From NCBI GenBank assembly GCA_031556475.1, contig JAVBSY010000027.1:1-64000 (forward strand): a stretch of 64,000 bases of DNA, in the 5' to 3' direction. The translations under genes were made by a program, and so were the position numbers. The DNA is from Azoarcus sp031556475. GTDB taxonomy: Bacteria > Pseudomonadota > Gammaproteobacteria > Burkholderiales > Rhodocyclaceae. The notes beneath the pieces were generated by a model that saw only the letters and a program-made list of their open reading frames with translations, was not told where the DNA came from and did not search any database. Shown in pieces: positions 45,107 to 53,672 of the stretch (position 1 is the first letter of the stretch; every line of letters begins with the position of its first letter).

Positions 45107-45346
45107 TCAGTGCAACATTGTCCGCTGGGTCAGCAGCGCACCGTAATGATCGATGAAATCATCGACGTCGCTCTCCTCCCCGGCCTCGAGCTGCTTCCCC
45201 CATTCGTTCCATTCGCGGCGAAAGCGCTGCGCGGCCTCGGCGCGTATCAACGCCCCGCATCCGCTGCGTTTATCGATGACCTCGACGGCATCGATGCCGG
45301 GGTAATCGACCACATAGAGCACGGCGTTATTGCAGACGATATTCAT
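45107..45346 (-). CDS. DUF3567 family protein
   Basis: 79 aa small protein. The sequence starts MNIVCNNAVLYVVDYPG, continues through GIDAVEVIDKRSGCGALIRAEAAQRFR and ends DVDDFIDHYGALLTQRTMLH, the layout of the betaproteobacterial DUF3567 family, whose function is not known. ATG 45346 has GAGGAT at good spacing; the frame stays open 41 codons upstream but without family similarity. It lies behind greB on the same strand and diverges from the YdcH-like gene. Confidence 0.85.
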   Translation of the reverse strand: MNIVCNNAVLYVVDYPGIDAVEVIDKRSGCGALIRAEAAQRFRREWNEWGKQLEAGEESDVDDFIDHYGALLTQRTMLH

Positions 45347-45604
45347 GATCGCATCCTCATTGTGACGGGAACCCGCGAGCAGACGAGCTTTGCCGTTCCC
45401 CACGCTTGCATGTCCCGATACATGGCGCCGACGTTGCCAGGTTTCAAGTCCTCCGGCCCCCTGCCTCACTGTTCATATCCCCATAAAACCTTTCCGACAT
45501 TCGTAAAACCTGCGTCTCCGGTGTTGTCATTCTTCGGCACGGCGCATACCATTTCCGGAGGCTTTTTGATCAACGGCTCGCGCCATTTTCCGAGCGGGTT
45601 CCAA

Positions 45605-45820
45605 ATGAACGAAAACACGTTCGACGACGTAACCAGCCTGCACCAGCGCCTTGAAGCTTTGCGCGGCGAACATCGAGATCTCGACGAAGCGATCGCCCGC
45701 CTCGCCTCCTCGCCCACCGAAGACGAGTTGCTGCTGCGCCGGCTGAAAAAACACAAACTGGCAATCAAGGACCGCATCACCACCATCGAACGGCTACTGC
45801 AGCCCGGCGATTTCGCTTGA
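45605..45820 (+). CDS. YdcH/DUF465 family small coiled-coil protein
   Basis: 71 aa helical protein of the YdcH (DUF465) family: LHQRLEALRGEHRDLDEAIARL, then ELLLRRLKKHKLAIKDRITTIERLL, two helices forming a likely antiparallel coiled coil. Function is undefined in the family. ATG at 45605 follows GAGCGGG. It precedes metY by 56 bases in the same direction. The 258 bases between it and the DUF3567 gene form a divergent promoter region in which I see no convincing boxes. Confidence 0.88.
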   Translation: MNENTFDDVTSLHQRLEALRGEHRDLDEAIARLASSPTEDELLLRRLKKHKLAIKDRITTIERLLQPGDFA

Positions 45821-45876
45821 TGCGCTCTCCATGACAACTGGCGCCCTGTCGCCAGGCCCCCAACCGGAATAAGTCC

Positions 45877-47181
45877 ATGACTCTTCCTGGCAGTTTTGGC
45901 CGGGAGACGCTCGCATTGCATGCGGGTCAATCCCCCGACCCTGTCCACGGCTCCCGAGCCACCCCGATTCACTTCACCACCAGTTACGTTTTCCAAAGCA
46001 CAGACCATGCCGCCGCGCTGTTCAATCTCGAACGGCCCGGCCATGTTTACGCGCGTATTTCCAACCCGACCAACGCGGTACTGGAAGAGCGCGTCGCCGC
46101 GCTCGAAGGCGGCATCGGCGCCATCGCCACCGCCAGCGGCCAAGCCGCGCTGCATCTGGCCATCGTCACGCTGATGGGCACGGGCGGCCATATCGTCGCC
46201 TCGCGCTCGCTGTACGGCGGCTCGCACAACCTGCTCGGCTACACCCTGCCCCGTTTCGGCATTCACACCACCTTCGTCGATCCACGCGACGCCAAGGCCT
46301 GGCGCGCCGCCATCCGGCCGGAAACGAGGCTGCTTTTCGGCGAAACGCTGGGCAACCCGGGGCTGGACGTACTCGATATCCCGGCAGTTGCCGACATCGC
46401 GCATGAACATGGCCTGCCGCTGCTGGTCGATTCCACCCTCGCCAGCCCGATCCTGCAACAGCCGCTGGCTCTGGGTGCCGATCTCGTGATGCACTCGGCC
46501 ACAAAATATCTCGGCGGCCACGGCGTTGCCGTCGGCGGCGTGCTGGTGGACGGCGGGCGCTTCGATTGGGAAGCCTCCGGCCGTTTTCCCACCCTCACCG
46601 AGCCTTACGACGGTTTCCACGGCATGGATTTCGCCGAAGAATCGCCCGTCGCCGCTTTCTTGCTGCGCGCCCGGCGCGAAGGACTGCGCGACTTCGGTGC
46701 CTGCCTGTCGCCGATGAACGCCTTCCAGATCCTGCAGGGGCTGGAAACACTGCCGCTGCGCATGCGCGCCCATGTGGACAACACTCGCGCCATCGCCACC
46801 CATCTCGCGGCACACCCGCTCGTCGCCAAAGTGGCTTATCCCGGCCTGCCCGACCACCCGGATCGCGAACTGGCGGCCAGACTGCTGCCACAAGGCTGCG
46901 GCGCGGTGCTGTCGTTCGACCTCAAAGGCGGACGGGACGCCGGCCGCGCGTTCATCGACGCGCTGCGCCTGTTTTCGCACCTTGCAAACGTAGGCGATGC
47001 CAAATCGCTGGCGATCCACCCCGCCAGCACCACGCACTTCCGCATGAGCGACGCCGACCTGGCTGCCGCCGGTATCGGCCAGGGCACGGTACGCCTGTCG
47101 GTAGGGCTGGAATCGCCAGCCGACCTCCTGGCCGATCTCAATCGCGCGCTTTACGCCGTTGGCAAATTGTCGAAAGGATAG
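45877..47181 (+). CDS. metY: O-acetylhomoserine (thiol)-lyase
   Basis: 434 aa PLP enzyme of the Cys/Met gamma-family, forming homocysteine from O-acetylhomoserine and sulfide. PLP lysine 210 is in MHSATKYLGGHG. The N-terminus FGRETLALHAGQSPDPVHGSRATPI and the length of about 430 aa, with an insert VLVDGGRFDWEASGRFPTLTEPYDGFHG, are those of MetY rather than MetZ or MetB. The window therefore carries both sulfhydrylase types (metZ at 9189). It is followed 3 bases later by an alpha/beta hydrolase; the pair is probably co-transcribed. Confidence 0.94.
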   Translation: MTLPGSFGRETLALHAGQSPDPVHGSRATPIHFTTSYVFQSTDHAAALFNLERPGHVYARISNPTNAVLEERVAALEGGIGAIATASGQAALHLAIVTLMGTGGHIVASRSLYGGSHNLLGYTLPRFGIHTTFVDPRDAKAWRAAIRPETRLLFGETLGNPGLDVLDIPAVADIAHEHGLPLLVDSTLASPILQQPLALGADLVMHSATKYLGGHGVAVGGVLVDGGRFDWEASGRFPTLTEPYDGFHGMDFAEESPVAAFLLRARREGLRDFGACLSPMNAFQILQGLETLPLRMRAHVDNTRAIATHLAAHPLVAKVAYPGLPDHPDRELAARLLPQGCGAVLSFDLKGGRDAGRAFIDALRLFSHLANVGDAKSLAIHPASTTHFRMSDADLAAAGIGQGTVRLSVGLESPADLLADLNRALYAVGKLSKG

Positions 47182-47184
47182 GCG

Positions 47185-47994
47185 ATGGACATTCTCGTCA
47201 ATGGCGCCAGCACCCGCGTCTATACCGGCGGCCGCGCGTTCGACAGCGCACTGCCCACCGTGGTGCTCATTCACGGCGGCGGCCACGACAACAGCGTGTG
47301 GAATCTACAGGCCCGTCATCTGGCCCATCACGGCTTTGGCGTACTCGCGCCCGATCTGCCAGGTCATGGCAGTTCGGCAGGCAACACGCTGTCCACGATA
47401 GACGCCATGGCGGCGTGGATCATCGCGCTGCTCGATGCCACCGGCGTCACGAAGGCGTGTCTGGCGGGGCACAGCATGGGCTCGCTGATCTCGATCGCCA
47501 CCGCCGCACGCGCACCCGATCGCGTTGCCGGGTTGGCCCTGCTCGGCAGTGTCGTGCCCATGCCGGTCGCCCCTGCGCTGCTTCAAGCCACGGTGGATGA
47601 CCGCGACCTCGCCCATGCCATGATCAACCAGTGGTCCTACACGCCCGCCAACCTGCTCGGCGCCAGCGCCTTGCCCGGCATCCGCCTTGCCGGCGTCAAT
47701 CAGCGCACGATGGAACGCCAGGCGGCCGGCGTGCTCGCCACCGACCTGGCAGCCTGCAATGCATGGCAGGACGGCTTTGCCGCCGCCGCGCAGGTACGTT
47801 CCCCGACGCTGCTGATATGTGGCGAACGGGATCAGATGACGCCGCCGCGCGCGGTAAAACCTTTGCGCGATGCTCTTGTCAACGTCAGTGGCGGCGCGCG
47901 AATGACCGTACTGCCGGGTGCCGGCCACGCCATGACGGCCGAAACGCCGGATGCGGTTACCGATTCGCTGCGGGGGTTTTTTACCGAAATATAA
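47185..47994 (+). CDS. Alpha/beta hydrolase
   Basis: 269 aa alpha/beta-hydrolase fold protein. The oxyanion region is IHGGGHDNSVW (29-39) and the nucleophile elbow GHSMG puts Ser97 as catalytic. The acid is likely in LICGERDQMTPP and the His in LPGAGHAMTAETP. No signal peptide. ATG at 47185 lies 3 bases after the metY stop with AAAGGA upstream. It is not the MetX acyltransferase, which is longer and has a different nucleophile context; the substrate is unknown. Confidence 0.9.
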   Translation: MDILVNGASTRVYTGGRAFDSALPTVVLIHGGGHDNSVWNLQARHLAHHGFGVLAPDLPGHGSSAGNTLSTIDAMAAWIIALLDATGVTKACLAGHSMGSLISIATAARAPDRVAGLALLGSVVPMPVAPALLQATVDDRDLAHAMINQWSYTPANLLGASALPGIRLAGVNQRTMERQAAGVLATDLAACNAWQDGFAAAAQVRSPTLLICGERDQMTPPRAVKPLRDALVNVSGGARMTVLPGAGHAMTAETPDAVTDSLRGFFTEI

Positions 47995-48006
47995 AGCGTA
48001 TTTGCC

Positions 48007-48064
48007 GGAACAGATCCAAGCGGCGCATCCCACTACGGCCGCATGGCCGGCCTGGATCTGTTCC
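48007..48064. repeat. Nested inverted repeat (hairpin) between hydrolase and DUF2189 genes
   Basis: A perfect 12-bp inverted repeat (GGAACAGATCCA at 48007-48018, complement at 48053-48064) encloses a second hairpin CGGCC-gcat-GGCCG (48036-48049). No T tract follows on the plus strand. It lies 12 bases after the hydrolase stop and may be a processing or Rho-linked 3' end signal. Confidence 0.75.
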
Positions 48065-48110
48065 ACCCCCCGTTCCGCTGCGGTGATAACGACCCCGAAA
48101 GGAGAGGAAA

Positions 48111-48965
48111 ATGTCGCAGCCGAACGAGGGCGATAGCCACGACCCTGGCCAGTCCCCTGCTCAACTTCACGCTCAACCCGATCCACAGGCCGCCGACCAG
48201 CCCTTCCCCGCCGTGCGCCGGGTTGCGCTCTCGGCACCGTTGCATTGGCTAGCGCTCGGTTTCGCCGACCTGCGCGCCTGCCCGATTCCCAGCCTGTTTT
48301 ACGGCTTTTGCTTCACCGCCATGGGGCTGCTGGTCACTTTCGTCTTCGAACATGCCTACGAGTACACGTCGGCGCTGACCTGCGGGTTTCTGCTGCTCGG
48401 CCCTTTCCTTGCCATGGGCTTGTATGAAATCAGCCGCCGACGCTTGCACGGGCAGGCCTGCGCGCTTACGCCTACGCTCACCGTATGGCGGCGCAATGCC
48501 GGCAATCTGGGCATCTTCGCCGTCGTGCTGGGCGTGATCTTCCTGGTTTGGATTCGCGCCTCACTGGTCGTTTTTGCCTTGTTCTATACCAGCGACCTAC
48601 CAAACCTGAGCAGTTTTCTCTCGCAAGTGCTGGCGCTGGACAACATCGAGTTCCTGGCGGTCTATTTCTGTGTGGGCCTGATCTTCGCCACGCTCGTCTT
48701 CGCCGCCAGCGCCGTGTCGATTCCGCTCATGCTCGACCGCGACCAGGATGCGATCAGCGCGATGATCGTCAGCATCGGCACGCTTGCCCGCAACCCGGCA
48801 ACGATGCTGCTGTGGGCATTCGTCATCGCGGCGCTGACGATAATTGGTTTCCTCAGCTTCCATATCGGCCTGGTTGTGCTGATGCCCCTGCTCGGCCACG
48901 CTACCTGGCACGCCTATCGCGAACTGGTGGAAACTCCTCCGGTGGAAGTGCTCTCCGCACCGTGA
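48111..48965 (+). CDS. DUF2189 integral membrane protein
   Basis: 284 aa inner-membrane protein. After a polar Pro/Gln-rich N-terminus (1-35) come HWLALGFADLRACPIPSLFYG, then six hydrophobic segments (about 58-80, 85-105, 125-158, 178-205, 220-245 and 245-268). This matches the DUF2189 family of proteobacterial membrane proteins, whose role is unknown; members often accompany respiratory gene sets, which are not seen here. ATG 48111 has AGGAGAGGA upstream. It abuts the GNAT gene directly. Confidence 0.88.
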   Translation: MSQPNEGDSHDPGQSPAQLHAQPDPQAADQPFPAVRRVALSAPLHWLALGFADLRACPIPSLFYGFCFTAMGLLVTFVFEHAYEYTSALTCGFLLLGPFLAMGLYEISRRRLHGQACALTPTLTVWRRNAGNLGIFAVVLGVIFLVWIRASLVVFALFYTSDLPNLSSFLSQVLALDNIEFLAVYFCVGLIFATLVFAASAVSIPLMLDRDQDAISAMIVSIGTLARNPATMLLWAFVIAALTIIGFLSFHIGLVVLMPLLGHATWHAYRELVETPPVEVLSAP

Positions 48966-49415
48966 ATGGGATTCATGAAGATCACCGTACGTGACGCCGT
49001 GGCCCGGGATGTGCCGGCCTTGCGCGAGCTGTTCCTGCAGTCGCGCCGCGAGACCTTCGCCTGGCAGGCGGCCAGCGCGTTCCAGTTGGCCGACTTCGAG
49101 GCCCAGACGGAAGGCGAACGGCTGCGGGTTGCCGAGGATGACAGCGGGCAACTCGCCGGTTTCGTGTCGGTCTGGGAGCCGGATCATTTCATCCATCACC
49201 TGCATGTGCACCAGCCGCGCCACCGGTGCGGCATCGGTCGGACGCTGCTGCATGCGCTGCCGGGCTGGCCGGCAGTACGCTACCGCCTCAAGTGCCTGCG
49301 CGCCAACGCGCCGGCGCTGGCGTTCTATGGCGCGTGCGGCTTCACCGAGATCGGCGCCGGCAGCACGGAAGACGGCGAATACCTGCTGCTGGAATCCGGC
49401 GGCAAGGACGGCTGA
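48966..49415 (+). CDS. GNAT family N-acetyltransferase
   Basis: 149 aa acetyltransferase fold. The acetyl-CoA-binding motif is HVHQPRHRCGIGRTLLHAL (R/Q-x-x-G-x-G/A type), after the strand ISSIT-like FIHHLHV, and the final LKCLRANAPALAFYGACGFTEIG is the typical GNAT C-terminal block. The ATG at 48966 immediately follows the DUF2189 stop; an ATG 9 bases later is also possible. Acceptor substrate unknown. Confidence 0.9.
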   Translation: MGFMKITVRDAVARDVPALRELFLQSRRETFAWQAASAFQLADFEAQTEGERLRVAEDDSGQLAGFVSVWEPDHFIHHLHVHQPRHRCGIGRTLLHALPGWPAVRYRLKCLRANAPALAFYGACGFTEIGAGSTEDGEYLLLESGGKDG

Positions 49416-49492
49416 TGACCGTCTATCTACGGCCCTGGAACTGTGCCTTCAACAGCGGTGGGAAAGGCACCCCGAGGCGAACAATCGGTCCT

Positions 49493-50356
49493 TCACCTAT
49501 CGGCCTCGTCGGCCAAATCCAAAACCAGGGGCTGGTGATCGGAGGCCGCTGTTTCCGTCTCCACCGATAACGCTTGTACGCGCGGCGCAAGATCAGCGGT
49601 AACGAAAGTGAAATCGCAGCAATAAGGCCGATCCGGCCATTCCGCGCCATGTAGACCGACGCTTGGCGCATGCGGTGCGCGTCCGTGCGCGATCCGCCAG
49701 GCATCGCGCCAGGCGGGCGTTCCCGCAGGCAGCGCGCGCAGCATCGAACGGTAATGCGACGAATTCGGCTCGCAGTTGAAGTCCCCGCACAAAACAGCCG
49801 ATGCCGGACGTGGGCGAGCGGCAAAAGCCGGATTCTTTTCCTTGCCCACAGCCAGCGCTTTCGCGTGATCCGCAGCCTCCACCTGAAGCGCGCGCAAGGC
49901 GGCAATCTGCGCGCCACGCTGCAGCAACGAGTAATACTCCAGATGCGTCGTCATGACCCGCAACGGACCCCATGGCGCGGCCACCACGGCTTCGATGCAA
50001 ACGCGCCGCATGTTGGGCTTCGTCGGATCGGCCGGCGCCGGCAGCAGGTGACGGAAGACCTGGCCCAAGGTCGGGCGCGTCAGCAACAGGTTGCCGAAAC
50101 GTGCCCGCCCGCCGGCACCATCGGCAACATCGAGCGCAGCACCGAAAACAGCTTCGAAATCTGGAAACGCGGCGGCGAAAAAAGCCGGTCCGTCTTCCTG
50201 TCCGCCGCCAGCAAGGCCGGGAAAATTTTGTGCAACTTCCTGCAGGCAAATAACGTCGATATCGCCAAGCCCACGCAAAGCCGCAACAGTACGCGCCAGA
50301 TCAACCCGCCCATCCGCACCGCGTCCCCACTGAATATTCCAACTGACGATGCGCAT
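49493..50356 (-). CDS. Endonuclease/exonuclease/phosphatase (EEP) family protein
   Basis: 287 aa Mg-dependent phosphodiesterase fold. Family residues: SWNIQWG at the start, the metal-binding Glu in ICLQEVA (E40), TTHLEYYS, GDFNCEPNSSHY and the C-terminal TAASDHQPLVLDL. No signal peptide. Specificity within the family (DNA, lipid or nucleotide) cannot be inferred. It converges with the GNAT gene and diverges from the HDOD gene at 50791 across a 434-base gap. Confidence 0.92.
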   Translation of the reverse strand: MRIVSWNIQWGRGADGRVDLARTVAALRGLGDIDVICLQEVAQNFPGLAGGGQEDGPAFFAAAFPDFEAVFGAALDVADGAGGRARFGNLLLTRPTLGQVFRHLLPAPADPTKPNMRRVCIEAVVAAPWGPLRVMTTHLEYYSLLQRGAQIAALRALQVEAADHAKALAVGKEKNPAFAARPRPASAVLCGDFNCEPNSSHYRSMLRALPAGTPAWRDAWRIAHGRAPHAPSVGLHGAEWPDRPYCCDFTFVTADLAPRVQALSVETETAASDHQPLVLDLADEADR

Positions 50357-50790
50357 TCCGAGTTCTCCTTGTCACGGCACGTCTTGTCACAGCATCACGG
50401 CAACCGATCATACTGCGCCAGGCCAATACCGGTATGGCGCCGGACACGGCATAATCGGCTGTTGAAACCCATTCATGCCACGCCGCATCGATTTACCCAT
50501 CCGGATCCACCATGCAGCATTCCGCCACGCCCCGCACCGACCATGGCATTCCTTATACGAGTATCATTTCGGCTTGGCCGTACTGACCATACGCCTTGAA
50601 ACAATCCTGCGACCGGCACGGCATGCCCGGCCACCACTTCGGATTCGGCTTTGACCAAGCCATTCCACCCGAATCATCACTCCCCGGACCGGTTATATTC
50701 GCACCACGCAACACAAGCCACACCGTTTCCGCCCCGGCGGCGATAGCAGATAATCACTGCAAAGCCTGATAGGACTGAGGACCACACAAG
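50357..50790. other. Gene-free divergent spacer
   Basis: These 434 bases separate the EEP gene (minus) from the HDOD gene (plus). No protein-like ORF or structured RNA is recognisable. A TATATT at 50694-50699 could be part of a promoter for the HDOD gene, but no -35 box is properly placed. The HDOD ribosome site is TGAGGA near 50779. Confidence 0.5.
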
Positions 50791-51645
50791 ATGCACTCCG
50801 CCCAAGAACTGGTCAGCTACATCGAAGCCTTGACTTCGTTGCCCACCGTTTACCTCCGCATCAGGGAGCAGCTCGATTCGCCCGACGGTTCGGTCGTCGA
50901 GGTCGGCCGCCTCGTCGCGGCCGATCCGGCTCTTACCGTACGCCTGCTGCGCCTGGTGAACAGTGCGCTCTATGGTTATGGGCAAGTCGACACAGTCAAT
51001 CGCGCGGTACAGATTCTCGGCCTTCAACAGGTGCACGATCTCGTGCTGGCAATGTCGGTCAATTCGGTTTTTGCCGGCCTTCGCCCTGAACACATGGACG
51101 TAGGCCGCTTCTGGCGCAGCAGCGTCATGTGTGGCCTGGCAGCCCGTGCCATCGCCCACAGCTGCGGTCAGCCGTCCTCCGAGCGCCTGTTCGTCATCGG
51201 CCTGCTCGCCGACCTGGGCCATCTGGTCATGTACCAGACCGTGCCGGACCTCGCCGCGACGGCACAGAACAGCGCCGACGCCAGCAGCGAGTCGTTGCCG
51301 GCAGCCGAGCGCCGCGTCATCGGCTGCGATTACGCCGAAGTCGGCGCCACATTGATGGAGCACTGGAAGCTGCCGCAGCCTTTCGCCGAAATCATCGGCT
51401 CCCAGATCAACCCTCGGCTTGGCGGCGAGCGCGCCTTCGACGCGGCCATCCTGCACGTTGCCTATCACCTCGTGCAGACCGACCGCCAGGCTGAGCCAAG
51501 CGAAGTCGCGGTCGAACGGATCGACCCCGCGGTCTGGCCGCTGTTGAACATCTCGCCGGATATCCTGAGCGACATCCGCGAAAACGTCGAACTCAGCCTT
51601 TCGGCCTACGTCTCGCTCTTTTTCCCCGATATGCGGGTGCATTAG
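50791..51645 (+). CDS. HDOD domain regulatory protein
   Basis: 284 aa protein consisting almost entirely of a HDOD domain, a metal-free relative of HD phosphohydrolases used in signalling (often with motility or c-di-GMP proteins). Typical segments: LTSLPTVYLRIREQLDSPDGSVVEVGRLVAADPALTVRLLRLVNSALYG, then INRAVQILGLQQVHDLVLAM, and the later H-x-E-like GLLADLGHLVMYQ and EVGATLMEHWKLP. ATG at 50791 with TGAGGA upstream. It is followed 23 bases later by a diguanylate cyclase gene, suggesting one signalling operon upstream of flagellin. Confidence 0.93.
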   Translation: MHSAQELVSYIEALTSLPTVYLRIREQLDSPDGSVVEVGRLVAADPALTVRLLRLVNSALYGYGQVDTVNRAVQILGLQQVHDLVLAMSVNSVFAGLRPEHMDVGRFWRSSVMCGLAARAIAHSCGQPSSERLFVIGLLADLGHLVMYQTVPDLAATAQNSADASSESLPAAERRVIGCDYAEVGATLMEHWKLPQPFAEIIGSQINPRLGGERAFDAAILHVAYHLVQTDRQAEPSEVAVERIDPAVWPLLNISPDILSDIRENVELSLSAYVSLFFPDMRVH

Positions 51646-51668
51646 AAGCGAAACGCACCGTTTTCGTC

Positions 51669-53489
51669 ATGCCTGCTCCCACCAGCCCTTTCGATATCGC
51701 CCGCGAAGCTCTGCGCCAGCTTGCGGTACGGCGCATACCGCCCACGCCCGACAATTATCTCAAGCTCTACAACGAGATCGCCGGCGTGGCCACGGAGGAA
51801 GGGGAATTCCCCGTGCGCTTCGTACGGCAAATCGCACGCTGGCTGCCCCGCGACACGGCGGAGCAGCAACGTCTTGCACGCCTGCTCGAACAGACGCTCA
51901 CCAACGGTGACACCGCCGCCGGGCAGCAGGTCCTGGAGCAGTACATCAGCAGCCTGCACCCGGAAGCGCCACCTGCCTGGAACGATCTGATTCCCCAGCT
52001 TCTGCGCCAATGGGAAGGCCGCCAGTTGGGCTGGACCGCCGCGCGCAAGCGCGAATCGCTCGATCGCGTGCTCGGTGCCAACGATCCGTCGACCCTGTAT
52101 ACCAGGCTGCAAGGGCTGCTGCGCGCATGGAGCCAGGCGCCCACCAATCCGGAAGTGCCCGCCCCTGCCACGGAGGTTTCCGACTTTTCCTCCGCCGAGC
52201 CGAACAACGGCTCACCGGCACCGACCGACACCACCACCGTGCGCCTTGTCGCCGCCGAAGCCACCGAATTGTTGCACGACCTGCGCGAACTGCTTTTGCT
52301 CGCGCTGGAGTCCGTTATTCCGTCGTTTCTCGGCGCCCACCAGGAACTTACGCACGACGCCACGCTGATCGCCACCTCGATCCGGCAAGCCGCCAGTGTC
52401 CGAGCGCTCGTCCCCATACGCAAACAGTTGGGCAAATTCGCCCTCCGCCTGGGGATGACGGCCGATGACGACGAGGAGATCCGTAGTGGCCTGCTCTCTC
52501 TTCTTCGCCTGATACTCGACAACATCGACGAACTCGTCATCGACGACCAATGGCTGCACGGACAGGTCGAAATGCTGCGCGACGTCGTCACCCAGCCTGC
52601 CAGCGTCCGTATGATCGACGACGCAGAGCGGCGGCTGAAGGAACTCATCTACAAGCAAAGCCAGCTCAAGCACAACCTGACCGAAGCCCAGCACAATCTG
52701 CGCAACATGCTCGCCGGTTTCGTCGATCAGCTCGCGCGGTTCGCCGCAAGTACCGGCGCTTATCACGACCGCATCGACGGTTGCGCGCAGAAGATCGCAT
52801 CTGCCCGCGATATCACCGAAATCGGTCCGTTGCTCGATCAGGTGATGAGCGACACCCGCTCCATCCAGATGGAAGCCGCACGCTCGCACGCCGAGCTCCA
52901 GCACGCCCGCGAGCGCGCCCAAACCGCCGAAGCCAAGATCGCCGCGCTACAGACGGAACTGGAACAGGCCAGCCGTCTGATACGCCATGACCAGTTGACC
53001 GGCGCGCTCAACCGCCGCGGCCTCGAAGAAATCGCCGCCAAGGAAAGAGCCCGCGCCACCCGTCGCTCCGTGCCGCTGTGCGTCGCCCTGCTCGACATCG
53101 ACAATTTCAAACATCTCAACGACACCCTTGGCCACCAGGCCGGCGACGAAGCACTACGCCATCTCACCAACATCGTCCGCCAGCATCTGCGCCCGCAAGA
53201 CTCGCTCGCCCGCTATGGCGGCGAGGAATTCGTCATCCTTCTGCCCGAAACCGATCTCGAACAGGCCCGGCTGACGCTCGTCCGCCTTCAGCGTGAACTC
53301 ACCCGCGAACTTTTCATGTCCGGCGAGGTCCACTTGGTCATCACATTCAGTGCGGGCGTCACGCCATGGGATGACGACGAATCCCTGGAAACCGTGGTGG
53401 TTCGCGCCGATGCGGCCATGTATCAGGCCAAGCAGGCGGGCAAGAACCGCGTCGTCACCCAGGCTTCGCCCGACAGCACATCCGTCTGA
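51669..53489 (+). CDS. Diguanylate cyclase (GGDEF domain)
   Basis: 606 aa cytoplasmic protein. A long N-terminal helical region (1-420) contains coiled-coil segments, the last at about 395-440. The C-terminal GGDEF domain has the active site GGEEF at 517-521 and a product-inhibition I-site RPQD (508-511) at the canonical five-residue spacing. It should therefore make c-di-GMP from two GTP with feedback control. There is no membrane segment; the N-terminal region has no recognised sensor domain and resembles those of other large soluble cyclases. It sits between a HDOD gene and flagellin. Confidence 0.95.
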   Translation: MPAPTSPFDIAREALRQLAVRRIPPTPDNYLKLYNEIAGVATEEGEFPVRFVRQIARWLPRDTAEQQRLARLLEQTLTNGDTAAGQQVLEQYISSLHPEAPPAWNDLIPQLLRQWEGRQLGWTAARKRESLDRVLGANDPSTLYTRLQGLLRAWSQAPTNPEVPAPATEVSDFSSAEPNNGSPAPTDTTTVRLVAAEATELLHDLRELLLLALESVIPSFLGAHQELTHDATLIATSIRQAASVRALVPIRKQLGKFALRLGMTADDDEEIRSGLLSLLRLILDNIDELVIDDQWLHGQVEMLRDVVTQPASVRMIDDAERRLKELIYKQSQLKHNLTEAQHNLRNMLAGFVDQLARFAASTGAYHDRIDGCAQKIASARDITEIGPLLDQVMSDTRSIQMEAARSHAELQHARERAQTAEAKIAALQTELEQASRLIRHDQLTGALNRRGLEEIAAKERARATRRSVPLCVALLDIDNFKHLNDTLGHQAGDEALRHLTNIVRQHLRPQDSLARYGGEEFVILLPETDLEQARLTLVRLQRELTRELFMSGEVHLVITFSAGVTPWDDDESLETVVVRADAAMYQAKQAGKNRVVTQASPDSTSV

Positions 53490-53539
53490 GCTTCCAGCCT
53501 CATCGCATATCACTCCAGACTACATACTTGTTTCGGCAA

Positions 53540-53580
53540 TGCCGGCGGCAATCGCCGGCAAAAGCGGAAAAAATTGCCGC
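53540..53580. repeat. Two mutually exclusive hairpins after the diguanylate cyclase gene
   Basis: TGCCGGCG-gcaat-CGCCGGCA (53540-53560) is a perfect 8-bp hairpin. Part of it, GCGGCAAT (53545-53552), can pair instead with ATTGCCGC at 53573-53580. The plus-strand hairpin is followed by A-rich sequence, so it is not a classical intrinsic terminator. It lies 50 bases after the cyclase stop and 20 bases before the flagellin promoter. Confidence 0.6.
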
Positions 53581-53599
53581 CTGCCGGTTACATAGACTA

Positions 53600-53626
53600 T
53601 AAAACCATTGAAAAATAAAGCGATAT
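53600..53626 (+). promoter_or_regulatory. Candidate sigma-28 (FliA) promoter of flagellin
   Basis: TAAAACCA (53600-53607), 11 bases, then AGCGATAT (53619-53626). The consensus is TAAAGTTT-N11-GCCGATAA; the TAAA and the CGATA core are matched at the exact spacing. This is the class-3 promoter expected for a flagellin gene. Confidence 0.65.
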
Positions 53627-53640
53627 AGCGACAAAAAAGC

Positions 53641-53656
53641 TGGCATGAGTTTCGCT
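53641..53656 (+). promoter_or_regulatory. Candidate sigma-54 (RpoN) promoter of flagellin
   Basis: TGGCATGAGTTTCGCT matches TGGCAYRNNNNTTGCW at 11 of 12 defined positions, with the invariant GG and GC exactly 10 bases apart. The start site would be near 53668, about 80 bases before the flagellin ATG. It lies only 14 bases downstream of the sigma-28-like promoter. Confidence 0.65.
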
Positions 53657-53672
53657 TATATCTGCTCATCAG

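Noticed and set aside
45466..47286. 606-codon minus-strand open frame opposite metY
   Set aside because: Shadow of metY and ydcH-like gene; Gly/Ala/Arg-rich and without family similarity.
50357..50790. Small ORFs or an sRNA in the EEP-HDOD spacer
   Set aside because: No ribosome site, codon bias or terminator supports them.
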